DNA from: Gammaproteobacteria bacterium
GTDB lineage: Bacteria; Pseudomonadota; Gammaproteobacteria; Enterobacterales; Alteromonadaceae
NCBI GenBank assembly: GCA_018222405.1
Contig: JAAFAI010000017.1
Location: forward strand, 50,121 to 114,120
DNA length: 64,000 nt
Reading direction: 5' to 3'
Shown here: one piece after another, positions 7,507 through 18,124 of the stretch
Numbering within the stretch: position 1 is the stretch's first letter
Layout: each line of letters starts with the position of its first letter
The notes under the pieces: model-generated
The model's input: the letters and a program-made list of their open reading frames with translations, nothing else
What the model was told of the DNA's origin: nothing
Databases searched by the model: none
Position numbers and translations under genes: made by a program

Positions 7507-9120
7507 ATGCATATTTCTGTTCAACAATTCGATTACGTGATCATCGGTGGCGGTTCTGCCGGTGCCGTGCTGGCGGCGCGTTTAACCGAAAACCCGATGA
7601 TTAGGGTGTGTCTGGTTGAAGCTGGCAGCAGCGATCGTAACCCGTTTATTCATATCCCCTTTGGCTTATCACTACTGGCGCGATTCGATAGCATTGGCTG
7701 GGGATATAATACCGAACCACAACCCGCACTTAACGACAGAGAACTGTTCTGGCCACGGGGCAAAACCCTTGGCGGTTCCAGCTCAATTAATGCTATGTGT
7801 TATATCCGTGGCCAGGCTGAGGATTATGACCACTGGGCAGCGCAGGGCGCTGATGGATGGGATTTCGAGTCAGTGTTGCCGTATTTTAAGCGCGCAGAGA
7901 ATTATTGCGGCGGTGCCGATGAATACCACGGTGTGGGCGGCCCGCTGGATGTGAATAACCTGCGTCATACCGCTGAAGTGTCTGATGCCTTCGTTAACGC
8001 TGCAAAATACGTTGATTTGCCAGTGCGCGACGATTTTAATCGTCGTGACCGTGAGGGCCTGGGTTACTACCAGGTTACGCAGCGCAACGGTCAGCGCTGT
8101 TCAACCGCGAAAGCTTATCTCACTGATGCCCGTCAGCGCGGCAACCTTACTATCATTACCTCAGCGCTGGCTGAACGAGTGCTTATAAAACAGCAGCGCG
8201 CCACCGGTGTGCAGGTGAGGTGTAAAGGAAAGGCCATGCGTTTAATGGCGTCACGCGAAGTGATAATTAGCGCCGGCGCAATTAATTCGCCTCACTTGCT
8301 GATGTTATCGGGGATCGGCCCGGCCAGCAAACTGGAAGACAAAGGCATTTACGTGCAGCAGGATTTACCCGGCGTGGGTAAAAACCTGCAGGACCACCTT
8401 GATGCCATTGTTCAATACCGCAGTAAGCAGCCCTTGGGTTACCCCATTGCGGCCAGAATGCTACCACGCTATATCAAAGCGGCCTGTCGCTATTTATTTA
8501 AACGGGATTACATTTTTTCGTCCAACGTGGCCGAAGGCGGCGGCTTTGTGCGCTCGTCATTGGCGCAGGCTTCTCCGGATATCCAGTTTCACTTTTTACC
8601 GGCTATCTTACAGGACCATGGCCGGCGTTTCGTACATGGCTTTGGTTATGGCTTGCACGTTTGCGCGTTATACCCGAAGAGCCGCGGCGAAATTACCCTG
8701 CAAAGTAATCACCCGGCCGACCACCCGGCTATTCAGCCCAATTACCTGACCGAGGACGACGATTTTAAGGTGATGATCGACGCAGTAAAATGGGCACAAA
8801 AAATACTCACCAGCGAAGCCTTTGCACAATACGAAGGCTACCTGAGCATCGGCGAGCACCGCCTGGATTCCGACGAAGATATTGCTGAGTTTATACGCGA
8901 GCGAGCCGAAACCATCTATCACCCGGTGGGCACCTGTAAAATGGGCGCTGATGACGACCCCATGGCAGTGGTAGACAGCAAGTTGCGGGTACGCAATGTG
9001 GCTGGTTTAAGAGTGGTTGACGCGTCGGTTATGCCATCCCTGGTTGGCGGCAATACCAATGCGCCAACCATTATGATTGCCGAACGCGCAGCAGAATGGA
9101 TCCGCAACGACCAGAATTAA
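7507..9120 (+). CDS. GMC family FAD-dependent alcohol/choline dehydrogenase
   Basis: A 537-residue flavoenzyme of the glucose-methanol-choline oxidoreductase family, closest in appearance to AlkJ/BetA-type alcohol dehydrogenases. The N-terminal FAD-binding motif is DYVIIGGGSAGAVLAARL, followed by the GMC signatures GKTLGGSSSINAMCYIRG and SAGAINSPHLLMLSGIGP. The C-terminal active-site histidine region is YHPVGTCKMG, and the protein ends with the usual GGNTNAPTIMIAERAA. Such enzymes oxidise primary alcohols or choline and pass electrons to the respiratory chain. With fadH nearby, a role in degrading aliphatic alcohols or lipids is plausible but inferred. A hairpin element follows its stop directly. 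Confidence 0.9.
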   Translation: MHISVQQFDYVIIGGGSAGAVLAARLTENPMIRVCLVEAGSSDRNPFIHIPFGLSLLARFDSIGWGYNTEPQPALNDRELFWPRGKTLGGSSSINAMCYIRGQAEDYDHWAAQGADGWDFESVLPYFKRAENYCGGADEYHGVGGPLDVNNLRHTAEVSDAFVNAAKYVDLPVRDDFNRRDREGLGYYQVTQRNGQRCSTAKAYLTDARQRGNLTIITSALAERVLIKQQRATGVQVRCKGKAMRLMASREVIISAGAINSPHLLMLSGIGPASKLEDKGIYVQQDLPGVGKNLQDHLDAIVQYRSKQPLGYPIAARMLPRYIKAACRYLFKRDYIFSSNVAEGGGFVRSSLAQASPDIQFHFLPAILQDHGRRFVHGFGYGLHVCALYPKSRGEITLQSNHPADHPAIQPNYLTEDDDFKVMIDAVKWAQKILTSEAFAQYEGYLSIGEHRLDSDEDIAEFIRERAETIYHPVGTCKMGADDDPMAVVDSKLRVRNVAGLRVVDASVMPSLVGGNTNAPTIMIAERAAEWIRNDQN

Positions 9121-9123
9121 AAC

Positions 9124-9169
9124 AATGGGGTCAGAGTACTTTATCTGAATAAAGTACTCTGACCCCATT
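9124..9169. repeat. Perfect 20-bp hairpin element, REP-like (copy 1)
   Basis: Arms 9124-9143 and 9150-9169 are perfect reverse complements around a 6-base loop TCTGAA. The outer part reads AATGGGGTCAGAGTAC. A second copy lies at 11982-12030. It sits between convergent genes (GMC oxidoreductase and TetR) and may also stop transcription from both sides, although no T-run follows. The sequence resembles palindromes that I associate with REP-associated Y1 transposases (RAYTs) in gammaproteobacteria; no transposase is in this window. Confidence 0.85.
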
Positions 9170-9186
9170 ATTTGGACCCCTTTATT

Positions 9187-9795
9187 TCATAATTTGTTAG
9201 GCAGTAGCATGTTTACCGCGCAATCGCACATTTCATCGATATGGCTGGAATCGACGTAAACGCCGTCGGTAACCAGTTTTGCCAGGCCGTGCAGGGTCGC
9301 CCAGATGACCTGCGTTTGACGCAATGCGGGCTTATCGGCCAACAATACCCCCTGTTGCTGCCAGTGAGTAATCAGGCCCAGCATATATTGAAACGCCGGG
9401 TAGGCCACGTCTTTCAGCTCATCGTCGGCCAGATCGTTTTTCCAGATAGGGCGGCCAAACATAAGGTCGTACAACTGCGGATGTTCCACAGCCCAGTGCA
9501 CATATCCATACACAAATTGCTTCATCCGTACCGGCGCAGGGACGGATTCATCGCCGCCGGATTCAGAGGTCATCGCAATCCAATTGGCAAAACCGTTGGC
9601 AGCTACCGCGTTGAGAAGAGCGTTTTTATCACGAAAATGGTGGTACAGCGCTGAGCGCGATACGCCTACATCATCGGCCAGCTTGCGTAACGAAAGCCCC
9701 TCAATACCTTGATTTTCAATGCGGGTGGCTGCCGCATCCAGTAACGCTGAGCGCAAGTCGCCATGGTGGTAGTTTTGTGTGCCGGATGACGGCAT
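9187..9795 (-). CDS. TetR/AcrR family regulator with WHG-type C-terminal domain
   Basis: A 202-residue repressor. The helix-turn-helix (about residues 15-60) contains LSLRKLADDVGVSRSALYHH, and the C-terminal part (FVYGYVHWAVEHPQLYDLMF) matches the TetR_C WHG domain group. It is divergent from fadH, and the 118-base gap between the two starts holds overlapping divergent promoters over a 13-base palindrome. The simplest inference is that it represses itself and fadH and is released by an acyl-CoA or another fatty acid intermediate. The gene is followed by hairpin copy 1. Confidence 0.87.
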   Translation of the reverse strand: MPSSGTQNYHHGDLRSALLDAAATRIENQGIEGLSLRKLADDVGVSRSALYHHFRDKNALLNAVAANGFANWIAMTSESGGDESVPAPVRMKQFVYGYVHWAVEHPQLYDLMFGRPIWKNDLADDELKDVAYPAFQYMLGLITHWQQQGVLLADKPALRQTQVIWATLHGLAKLVTDGVYVDSSHIDEMCDCAVNMLLPNKL

Positions 9796-9826
9796 GTTGC
9801 TTCCTAAAAATGTCCCAATTGCTGAC

Positions 9827-11959
<2,133 letters not shown>

Positions 11960-11981
11960 AAATTAACGGGGCGGAATAAAT

Positions 11982-12030
11982 TAATGGGGTCAGAGTACAT
12001 TAACGATGATAATGTACTCTGACCCCATTA
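11982..12030. repeat. Perfect 21-bp hairpin element, REP-like (copy 2)
   Basis: Arms 11982-12002 and 12010-12030 are perfect reverse complements with a 7-base loop ACGATGA. The outer 16 bases of each arm are the same as in copy 1 at 9124-9169. It again lies between two convergent genes (fadH and cytochrome b561). The two copies differ inside the stem by compensating changes and in the loop, which indicates selection for pairing or a mobile family rather than a simple duplication. Confidence 0.85.
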
Positions 12031-12042
12031 TTGCCCTGGCGG

Positions 12043-12612
12043 TTATTCTGCGTCTATCCGCTTTCCTTTCATGCGCATTAGCGTACCGTCTTTATCTATA
12101 ATGTGGTGCTTAAGTGCGCCGGCAATATGCAGCACAATACAGGCTATCAGCAGGTAGCCCACGATTTCGTGAACTTCTTCTGCCACTTCACCCAGCTCGG
12201 GATTGCGCGGGATCACATCCTGTGGGTTAGCCGGATCATAATTGGCCGGGATTAAATCAAAACCGAACAGCGGGATATTATGCCCGCCCATAGATGACAA
12301 AATAACACCGGAAACAGGCATAATCAGCGTGCCCAGAATCAGTATCCAGTGCACCGCATGGGCCAGTGTGTGCTCCCAGGCTTTATAGTTTCCGGCCGCC
12401 AGTGGCCAGCCGTTTTTCATCCGCCAGTAAACTCGTCCCAGCGCCAGCACCAGCACTATTACACCAAAGGATTTATGCAGGCCATACAGGCTGTAATCTT
12501 TATTTTCGGTCATGTAAATGCCAACGGCCAGCAAGCCAATCATCAGCAGCGCCACTGTCCAGTGCAGTGTAATGGTGATTTTACTAAATTGCTGTCGGGT
12601 GTCTTTCATCAT
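12043..12612 (-). CDS. Cytochrome b561 family protein
   Basis: A 189-residue inner-membrane di-haem cytochrome of the prokaryotic b561 type. Four membrane helices are visible: about residues 13-35 (ITLHWTVALLMIGLLAVGIY), 45-62, 85-108 (AHAVHWILILGTLIMPVSG) and 150-170 (VGYLLIACIVLHIAGALKHH). Histidines suitable as haem ligands lie in helices one, two, three and four (for example LHW, GLHKS, HAVHW and VLHIAGALKHH). Such proteins move electrons between quinol and periplasmic acceptors; the partner is unknown. Confidence 0.85.
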   Translation of the reverse strand: MMKDTRQQFSKITITLHWTVALLMIGLLAVGIYMTENKDYSLYGLHKSFGVIVLVLALGRVYWRMKNGWPLAAGNYKAWEHTLAHAVHWILILGTLIMPVSGVILSSMGGHNIPLFGFDLIPANYDPANPQDVIPRNPELGEVAEEVHEIVGYLLIACIVLHIAGALKHHIIDKDGTLMRMKGKRIDAE

Positions 12613-12685
12613 TGTAAATTCTCTATAAGGCAGAAAAAGTGTAAAGATTAGTTTGGGTTAGCCAGAATGTGCTATAAACCTCCAT

Positions 12686-12710
12686 CGATTTATCAGTAAA
12701 TGATAAATCG
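12686..12710. promoter_or_regulatory. Hairpin or operator between regulator and cytochrome gene
   Basis: CGATTTATC (12686-12694) and GATAAATCG (12702-12710) form a perfect 9-base inverted repeat with a 7-base spacer. It lies upstream of the cytochrome b561 start and downstream of the regulator stop, both on the minus strand. It could be an operator of the cytochrome gene or a terminator lacking a T-run. Confidence 0.4.
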
Positions 12711-12762
12711 CAAAGCAGCGCAACAGAAAATAAAAATAACTGCAAAAAGATAGCCTTAACCG

Positions 12763-14400
12763 CTAAAACTGGCTACTAAATTCAGCAGCGCTATGCCACT
12801 CTGCGGCCATATTGGTCAGCAGTTTTTGCATAGGTGGGTAGTCTTTTAATGGTCTGAAGAAGGGATCGTGTTGACTAATAAAAGGATAAGCCCGGAATCC
12901 CAGCTCGAACGCACGATGTAACCAGTGCACGGCGAGGCTTTTATTACCGCTGGCGGCATATCCGTAAGCAGTAAATCTGGCTAGCATCCCGTTAACCTCT
13001 ACCACCTTTCCTTGTGCAGCACTAAGCGAAAAGTTTACAGGGTGGCCAAGTAGGTTATCCCGCAACGCGCTGGCGATTTGGATAATCAACGGGTCGGCGC
13101 TGGCCGAGTCAAAACCAGCGCTAACAGACTCAATACGGGTTGATTCGCCATTCAGTGCCAACACCCAAACCATAAACAGGCGCGCCAGCGGGTTGTGGGG
13201 GTCAAGGGATAGCATTTCCTGGTAAGGGTCAATTGCCTCACGCAAATTACCGCTCATTAGCTGGTAGTAGCCGGGCATACAACGGCTTAGCGGCGTTAAC
13301 GGGTCGATAATCTGTAAGGTTTGAATTGATGGCAAGGCGAGGGACGGCAACCCTGATAGCAGATAGCAATTCGCCAGCAGTGCGAGGCTGTCGGCATCAT
13401 TAGGCTGATACTCTAGCGCCCGGTTTAATGCTGCAATAGCGGTGTTGATGTCTCCTTGTAAATAGCAAAACCATGCCTGTAAAGACAGCGTATAAAAAGC
13501 ATCCGAATGGTGTTGGTTCAGAAAATTAAGAATGTCTACTACCTTTTCCATCGGGCCTTCAGAGCAATCTATGCCTGACTCTCGCAACTGCAAATAAACC
13601 CGGCCTAAGCTGGCCTGAATAAGCGCGTTGTCTGGCACCATTTGGTTAGCGGCATTAAGTAACTCAAGTGCTTTGGCAATGCCTTGCGATTGCCATGTAA
13701 GTGAGGCGATTCGGGCCTGATGCAGATACTCCCAGGCGGTCTGACTGCTAAGAATAGTTCGCTGGCAAGGGGCCAGTGCTGCTTCTATATTGGACAAAGG
13801 CAGGCTCGTCACCAGGTGTGACACTATTCGTTGCTGTAAATCCTGCCAGTCTGGATGTGTTTCAATATAACGGTTACTCCACACCACACTTTGGTCGCGG
13901 GTGCTGACCAAGCGAATATTCAGGCGCGCGCTCTCACCCTCAAACCGCAGACTACCTTCTATCAGGTAGTCCAGCGCTAATGCCTTTATCTGATCACTAA
14001 AATCTGCTTGCTGCGCAGCGAGCTGTCGCATGGAAGAGAAACTAATGACCATGAGGGCTGGAAGGGCTGTCAGGTCGGCGACAATATCTTCACCCAGTGC
14101 ATCAGCCAGATAGGCTTTATCCTGCGCCTCGCCGAGAAAGATAAAGGGGAACAGTGCCAGGCGAACCGGGTGACCAGCAGTGCTTTGAGGTGCTTTGGGT
14201 TTGTCGGACCGCGAGGCAAACCAGCTATCCAGTTCCTGCTGATAGGCGAAGATACGCGCAGCCGCCTGATGCTGATGGCGGTGCACTGGCAGGCCCTCCG
14301 CAGACTCCCAGCGACGCACGGTTCGCTCGCTGCAACCAAAGTAATTGGCGATGGCTTTCCAGGAGTGAAAGGTGTTTGTTTGTTGGGACTTTGTCTTCAT
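12763..14400 (-). CDS. HTH - TolB-like - TPR transcriptional regulator
   Basis: A 545-residue cytoplasmic protein with three parts. Residues 10-60 form a MerR/excisionase-type DNA-binding domain (AIANYFGCSERTVRRWES, then a helix ending in LDSWFAS). Residues 75-200 look like the TolB-N/FlgO-like alpha-beta domain found in regulators fused to TPRs (LFPFIFLG, LADALGEDIVADL, YLIEGSLRFEGESARLNIRL). Residues 210-535 are TPR-like helices. There is no transmembrane helix, unlike CadC. The gene is divergent from a small secreted protein, and the intergenic region holds a palindrome and three phased repeats that it could bind. The signal sensed is unknown. Confidence 0.75.
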   Translation of the reverse strand: MKTKSQQTNTFHSWKAIANYFGCSERTVRRWESAEGLPVHRHQHQAAARIFAYQQELDSWFASRSDKPKAPQSTAGHPVRLALFPFIFLGEAQDKAYLADALGEDIVADLTALPALMVISFSSMRQLAAQQADFSDQIKALALDYLIEGSLRFEGESARLNIRLVSTRDQSVVWSNRYIETHPDWQDLQQRIVSHLVTSLPLSNIEAALAPCQRTILSSQTAWEYLHQARIASLTWQSQGIAKALELLNAANQMVPDNALIQASLGRVYLQLRESGIDCSEGPMEKVVDILNFLNQHHSDAFYTLSLQAWFCYLQGDINTAIAALNRALEYQPNDADSLALLANCYLLSGLPSLALPSIQTLQIIDPLTPLSRCMPGYYQLMSGNLREAIDPYQEMLSLDPHNPLARLFMVWVLALNGESTRIESVSAGFDSASADPLIIQIASALRDNLLGHPVNFSLSAAQGKVVEVNGMLARFTAYGYAASGNKSLAVHWLHRAFELGFRAYPFISQHDPFFRPLKDYPPMQKLLTNMAAEWHSAAEFSSQF

Positions 14401-14421
14401 ACCAGGGATCTGAACTCTTGT

Positions 14422-14442
14422 TTACCCCGAATTCTGGGGTAA
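14422..14442. promoter_or_regulatory. Palindrome upstream of the TPR regulator
   Basis: TTACCCC and GGGGTAA form a perfect 7-base inverted repeat around GAATTCT. It begins 22 bases upstream of the regulator start codon, where it could act as an autoregulatory operator or as a leader hairpin. Confidence 0.5.
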
Positions 14443-14464
14443 GTAAGCCAATGGCGCCAGGTTA

Positions 14465-14490
14465 TGACCGCCCGTGACCGCTTATGTCCG
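14465..14490 (+). promoter_or_regulatory. Three helically phased direct repeats
   Basis: TGACCG at 14465-14470, TGACCG at 14475-14480 and TGTCCG at 14485-14490 are spaced by exactly 10 bases, about one helical turn. They lie roughly midway between the divergent regulator and the secreted protein gene. This spacing is typical of activator sites that bind side by side on one face of DNA. Which protein binds is inferred. Confidence 0.55.
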
Positions 14491-14552
14491 TTTCGCTGTG
14501 AAACATCAGTCCCTATAGTCGTTGGCAGGTCATCAAACTGCAAGGAAATATC

Positions 14553-15110
14553 ATGAAAAAGTATAGATTAAGCGCATTGGCGCTGTTACTGAGCACATTA
14601 ACAACTGCTGCGTGCCCTTCGCTGGCTGGTGAGCTTCTTGCGCAGGGCGCTCCAGTTGGTAATCAGGTAAGTGACAAGCGCTGGCAACCGGTGTCTGGTC
14701 AGGCGGTGCATTATTTCCCTACGGCTATCCTGCATTCATCCCGGGAAACCGAAGCAGGTAAAATTGAGCGAAGCACCGATACAATCGAGCTTACCGGCGA
14801 TCTCAATGGCCGCATTGTCTATCACGTTACCTCAGAATTTGACTATACCGCAGGCGAACTGGTGAATACCGGCCATCAGGTTTTTTCCGGCACGGTATCG
14901 AACGGGGAACCGGTCATGCTGCTGGATGATGATTTCATATTTACCGTGGATCTGAATAACGGCGACACGCTGGGAAAAGTCTTTCTTACCCGCACCCTCA
15001 CAGGCGAACGAACTCAGTGCCGCTTAACTGTTACCGGTACAGGGTTTGATGAACACGGAAACGGGCTGGCAGACTATAGCGGCTATTGCCGGCGCTATGG
15101 GCGGGAATAA
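14553..15110 (+). CDS. Small secreted protein of unknown function
   Basis: A 185-residue protein with a signal peptide (about residues 1-25, ending SLAG). The mature part is predicted beta-rich and includes acidic turns such as LLDDDFIFTVDLNNGDTLG and a Cys pair near the C-terminus (ERTQC and SGYC) that could form a disulfide. I do not recognise the family. AAGGAAATATC precedes the ATG. It is divergent from the HTH-TPR regulator and is its most likely target. The convergent neighbour stops 4 bases after this gene's stop. Confidence 0.7.
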   Translation: MKKYRLSALALLLSTLTTAACPSLAGELLAQGAPVGNQVSDKRWQPVSGQAVHYFPTAILHSSRETEAGKIERSTDTIELTGDLNGRIVYHVTSEFDYTAGELVNTGHQVFSGTVSNGEPVMLLDDDFIFTVDLNNGDTLGKVFLTRTLTGERTQCRLTVTGTGFDEHGNGLADYSGYCRRYGRE

Positions 15111-15114
15111 CACC

Positions 15115-16254
15115 TTATTGGCGCGGTGTTAACAACAGCTCTGCGTTGGTTTGATCAAGCTGAAAGTGAAACTGTTTTAGCACGTTCATGCCCAGTAATC
15201 CGTCTGCTTGCTGCATGGCGGCCTCGGGCATTACAAACACGCCTATGTTACTTAGCTTAAAGGGTCCAAGGGTCATGTTATCTATCTGAATCAGAGGGGA
15301 GCGAATCGGCCCGCCGGCGGTGCGCACATCGAACAGACCAATGACCCGAATTTGATTAAAACGCCTTAGAGCCTTGTACAACTCAAAGCTGATAGCAGTG
15401 CTGCTTGCGCCCGTATCCAGAAGCAGCGCGGCCGGGCGATTGAGGATCTGCGTTTCAGCAATGTACTGATCGCCGTAGCGGGTAAGTGCCAGTCGCGTAA
15501 CTGGTTCCTGTTGAGTAGCTGTTGGTCCATCACTGCTTTCTTCCGAAACGGAAGACGGGGTGGGCAAAAAGCGCTGACGCAAGCTGCGGGCACCGGCATT
15601 ATTGGTACTTAAATTTGCCAGCACATCTTCCATCAGGGTAAATTTTTGTAGTCTGGCGTAGGCTTCAGCCAGTTTAAGAGTGAGTGTCTGGTCGTTACTC
15701 CTGAGTTGAAACAACGGCTCTAAGAATTGTGCAAGCATATCCCAGTCACCGGCGTTATACAGCGCACTGATAGTATTTTCGATTAACCCGGCGCTGCGGT
15801 TTGCCAACTCTTCTCGCTGCTCACGGCTAAACAAGCTGAGTTCCTGTAAGGCGATAAGGTGGCTGACGCCCACGCTTAACGGCTCGGTAGCCAGAATATA
15901 ATCGGCCTCCAGCAATAGTAGTTGGGCGGACTCTGGATTAGCACGCAGTGCATCAATTAAAAAGCGCTCCACCCGGGCGAAGTCGCCCTGATCGAGCCAT
16001 TGGCGAACGGTATCAGTATTGGTTGCCGGTACGTTTTGTGAGTCTGGTATGTCTGACTCGGTCTGGTGGGCTGGGGTTGACTGCTGCACAGCTGAAGCTG
16101 GCGGCATAGTCGCTCTGTCTGTCGTTACCCTGTTGTCTGGTTTGTCCGTGGAGCTCTCAGTGGCTGTGGGCGCAGGTTCTGGCCAGAGTAAATAAACATT
16201 CAGGCCAACAGATATTAGCAGACAAACCGAGACAACCAGAGTGAAGCGCGACAC
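15115..16254 (-). CDS. Membrane-anchored TPR protein with retropepsin-like aspartic protease domain
   Basis: A 379-residue protein with an N-terminal signal anchor (residues 4-22), a low-complexity Ser/Thr/Pro linker, TPR-like helices (about 85-225), and a C-terminal retropepsin-like domain. The catalytic signature is LLLDTGASST with D280, followed by the second family motif ADGLLGMNVLKQF near residue 350. The fold is that of single-domain clan AA proteases that work as dimers (for example TIGR02281-type proteins). It would project into the periplasm. It is in a probable operon with the thioesterase and FFLEELY genes, with 3 bases to the former. Substrates are unknown. Confidence 0.8.
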   Translation of the reverse strand: MSRFTLVVSVCLLISVGLNVYLLWPEPAPTATESSTDKPDNRVTTDRATMPPASAVQQSTPAHQTESDIPDSQNVPATNTDTVRQWLDQGDFARVERFLIDALRANPESAQLLLLEADYILATEPLSVGVSHLIALQELSLFSREQREELANRSAGLIENTISALYNAGDWDMLAQFLEPLFQLRSNDQTLTLKLAEAYARLQKFTLMEDVLANLSTNNAGARSLRQRFLPTPSSVSEESSDGPTATQQEPVTRLALTRYGDQYIAETQILNRPAALLLDTGASSTAISFELYKALRRFNQIRVIGLFDVRTAGGPIRSPLIQIDNMTLGPFKLSNIGVFVMPEAAMQQADGLLGMNVLKQFHFQLDQTNAELLLTPRQ

Positions 16255-16257
16255 AGG

Positions 16258-16713
16258 TTAATCGGCCTGGCTGGCCAGGCAAGCTGGCAGATAAACATCA
16301 ACAAAAGCCTTGGGCATCCGGGTGGGCGCACCGGTAGCCAGCTTTACACAGGCAAATTGAGTGTGACCCCGATACACCGTTTCGCCATCGCTTTCACGTA
16401 TATACTGAAACTCCCGGGAGAGCGTGATTTTGCCGTCGCATTGGGTTATCCAGGTGGCGCAATGCAGTGTGTCACCCAGTAAAGCCGGTTTTAAATAATT
16501 TAATTCGTGGCGGAAGATCACCATGCCCCTGCCAGCTTGCTGGTAGTGTTCAAACCCCAGTCCCAGAGCCCTGGAATGAGCCCAGGCGAGCTTTTCCTGC
16601 TGGCTCAAATAGGCCACGTTGTTCACATGATTGTAGTGGTCGATGTCCCGTGGCTGGATTTCCCACGTAGTAATAAAGGGCGCTGGATACTGCCAGTCAA
16701 AAAGGTCAGACAT
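16258..16713 (-). CDS. Acyl-CoA thioesterase, hotdog fold (4HBT/YbgC type)
   Basis: A 151-residue single hotdog domain. The active-site loop PRDIDHYNHVNNVAYL contains the catalytic Asp (D25) expected in 4-hydroxybenzoyl-CoA thioesterase relatives, and the long hotdog helix follows. It should hydrolyse acyl-CoA thioesters; chain length is not predictable. Its start overlaps the end of the FFLEELY gene by 8 bases and the aspartic protease gene begins 3 bases after its stop, so the three are likely one transcript. Confidence 0.85.
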   Translation of the reverse strand: MSDLFDWQYPAPFITTWEIQPRDIDHYNHVNNVAYLSQQEKLAWAHSRALGLGFEHYQQAGRGMVIFRHELNYLKPALLGDTLHCATWITQCDGKITLSREFQYIRESDGETVYRGHTQFACVKLATGAPTRMPKAFVDVYLPACLASQAD

Positions 16714-17404
16714 GGGGGAGGGGGTTCTCTTCTGTCAGGTTAACATCAGGGTCGAGCAACTGTTGGTTGAGCGCCGTTTCGGTAGCGATAACCGGCTCGA
16801 TAAAGGCCTTTACATTACCGAGGTCTTTAAAGGCCTCAAAGCCCCGTTGTAAGAACTCATGCATGCTTAGCAGTCCGGCCATTTTTGCTGGTCTTCGGGA
16901 AAGCTTAATCAGCAGGCCGATGCCCGGAATTTTTACCACATCGGCCAGTTGCTCACCTAATCCGGCAACAATCTGAATTTGTTGGGCGCGGTCATCACCA
17001 CGGCCCACTTCACGGTAGGCTAAAGCATAGTTCTCTCTGTTGAGCGGTGCGTCACCGAGCGCCTGAGCCATGGCCATATCCAAATCGAAAGACAGAGCAT
17101 TAAGCCACAACGCTTGCTCAATGGCGTGCATGGCTTTATTTGGCAGGGCTTTAGCGAGTTTGGGAATGACCCGCATTAAATCGGCATCGCGTTGGCTGAA
17201 ATCCTTGGGGCCGTAAAGTTCTTCCACAAAAAAATCCATGGCTTTGGCGTAGCTTGGTTTTTGGGCCAGCTCTGCATGGGTGGCCAGCAACCGTTGGCAC
17301 TGCCATTGCTGCAGCGCCTGGATAGGCGTCAACAACTGCATTTGTTCTGCCAGAGAGCGCCGGGCATTCACCTGACGCAGATGAGCGATAATCTGTTCTA
17401 CCAC
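16706..17404 (-). CDS. FFLEELY motif-type protein of unknown function
   Basis: A 232-residue helical cytoplasmic protein. The segment DFFVEELYGPKDFSQRDADLMRVIPKLAKALP matches in position the motif that gives the NCBI family FFLEELY its name; here Leu is replaced by Val. The rest is alpha-helical, ending in a Glu/Asn-rich tail. The biological role of the family is unknown. It is the first gene of the three-gene minus-strand cluster and is divergent from epmC. A TTGTCA and TACAGT pair 17 bases apart on the minus strand upstream of the gene could be its promoter. Confidence 0.7.
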   Translation of the reverse strand: MVEQIIAHLRQVNARRSLAEQMQLLTPIQALQQWQCQRLLATHAELAQKPSYAKAMDFFVEELYGPKDFSQRDADLMRVIPKLAKALPNKAMHAIEQALWLNALSFDLDMAMAQALGDAPLNRENYALAYREVGRGDDRAQQIQIVAGLGEQLADVVKIPGIGLLIKLSRRPAKMAGLLSMHEFLQRGFEAFKDLGNVKAFIEPVIATETALNQQLLDPDVNLTEENPLPHV

Positions 17405-17551
17405 AAGGCGTCCTTCTTGCTACGCTGTCCGGTCGTATTTGAATATTGACTGTATAATACCTTAATCATGCTGACAAATCTGGCTCGCGCAGGCAGATTT
17501 TGCTATTCTTCGCGGCCATAAAAATCACGACCATCACAAACCGAATTCTGT

Positions 17552-18124
17552 ATGCAGCAGGCAATGGCAACGGCCATAAAATACGACAATGACCCCGACG
17601 TAGAACCGTTAATGGCGTTGTTCGACCAGACGTTTCTTACCCGCTTCAACACGCGCCTGATCCGAGGCGGCGATGAGCCGGTTTACCTGCCTGCCAACGC
17701 CAGCACGCCTTATCATCAGGTTGTCTTTGCCCATGGCTATTTTTCCAGTGCGCTGCACGAAATTGCGCACTGGTGCATTGCCGGTGAACAGCGCCGGTTG
17801 CTGGAAGATTATGGTTACTGGTACTGCCCTGACGGCCGTGATGCGACGCAGCAGCGCGAATTTGAACAGGTCGAAGTGAAACCTCAGGCCATCGAATGGG
17901 CCATGACCATCGCCGCCAACCGGCGTTTTCAGGTGAGTACTGATAATTTAAATGGCGCTGAGCCGGATCGCGAGGGCTTTACCCGCCGCGTGCGTACTCA
18001 GCTGCTGACGTATCTACACTCAGGCTTTCCGCCCCGGGCCACAATGTTTATTAATGCGCTGCGAGAAAAATTTAACGGGCCTGAGTTAAATCAGGCCTGG
18101 CTGGATAAGGAGTACCCGCAATGA
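17552..18124 (+). CDS. epmC: Elongation factor P hydroxylase EpmC
   Basis: Hydroxylates the lysylated Lys of elongation factor P, the last step of EF-P modification in E. coli-type bacteria. The 190-residue protein has the metal-binding HEIAHW motif (69-74) and the conserved YGYWYCPDGRD segment of the family. Its length agrees with E. coli EpmC (YfcM). The start at 17552 has no clear ribosome-binding site, and an in-frame ATG at 17564 preceded by AGCAGG is an alternative. The stop overlaps the ATG of the next gene (ATGA). The order with yfcL, mnmC and fabB nearby mirrors E. coli. epmA and epmB are not in the window. Confidence 0.92.
   Translation: MQQAMATAIKYDNDPDVEPLMALFDQTFLTRFNTRLIRGGDEPVYLPANASTPYHQVVFAHGYFSSALHEIAHWCIAGEQRRLLEDYGYWYCPDGRDATQQREFEQVEVKPQAIEWAMTIAANRRFQVSTDNLNGAEPDREGFTRRVRTQLLTYLHSGFPPRATMFINALREKFNGPELNQAWLDKEYPQ

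Noticed and set aside
17476..17500. AAATCTG/CAGATTT inverted repeat upstream of epmC as an operator
   Set aside because: Short arms around an 11-base spacer, no known regulator and no fitting promoter; could be chance.
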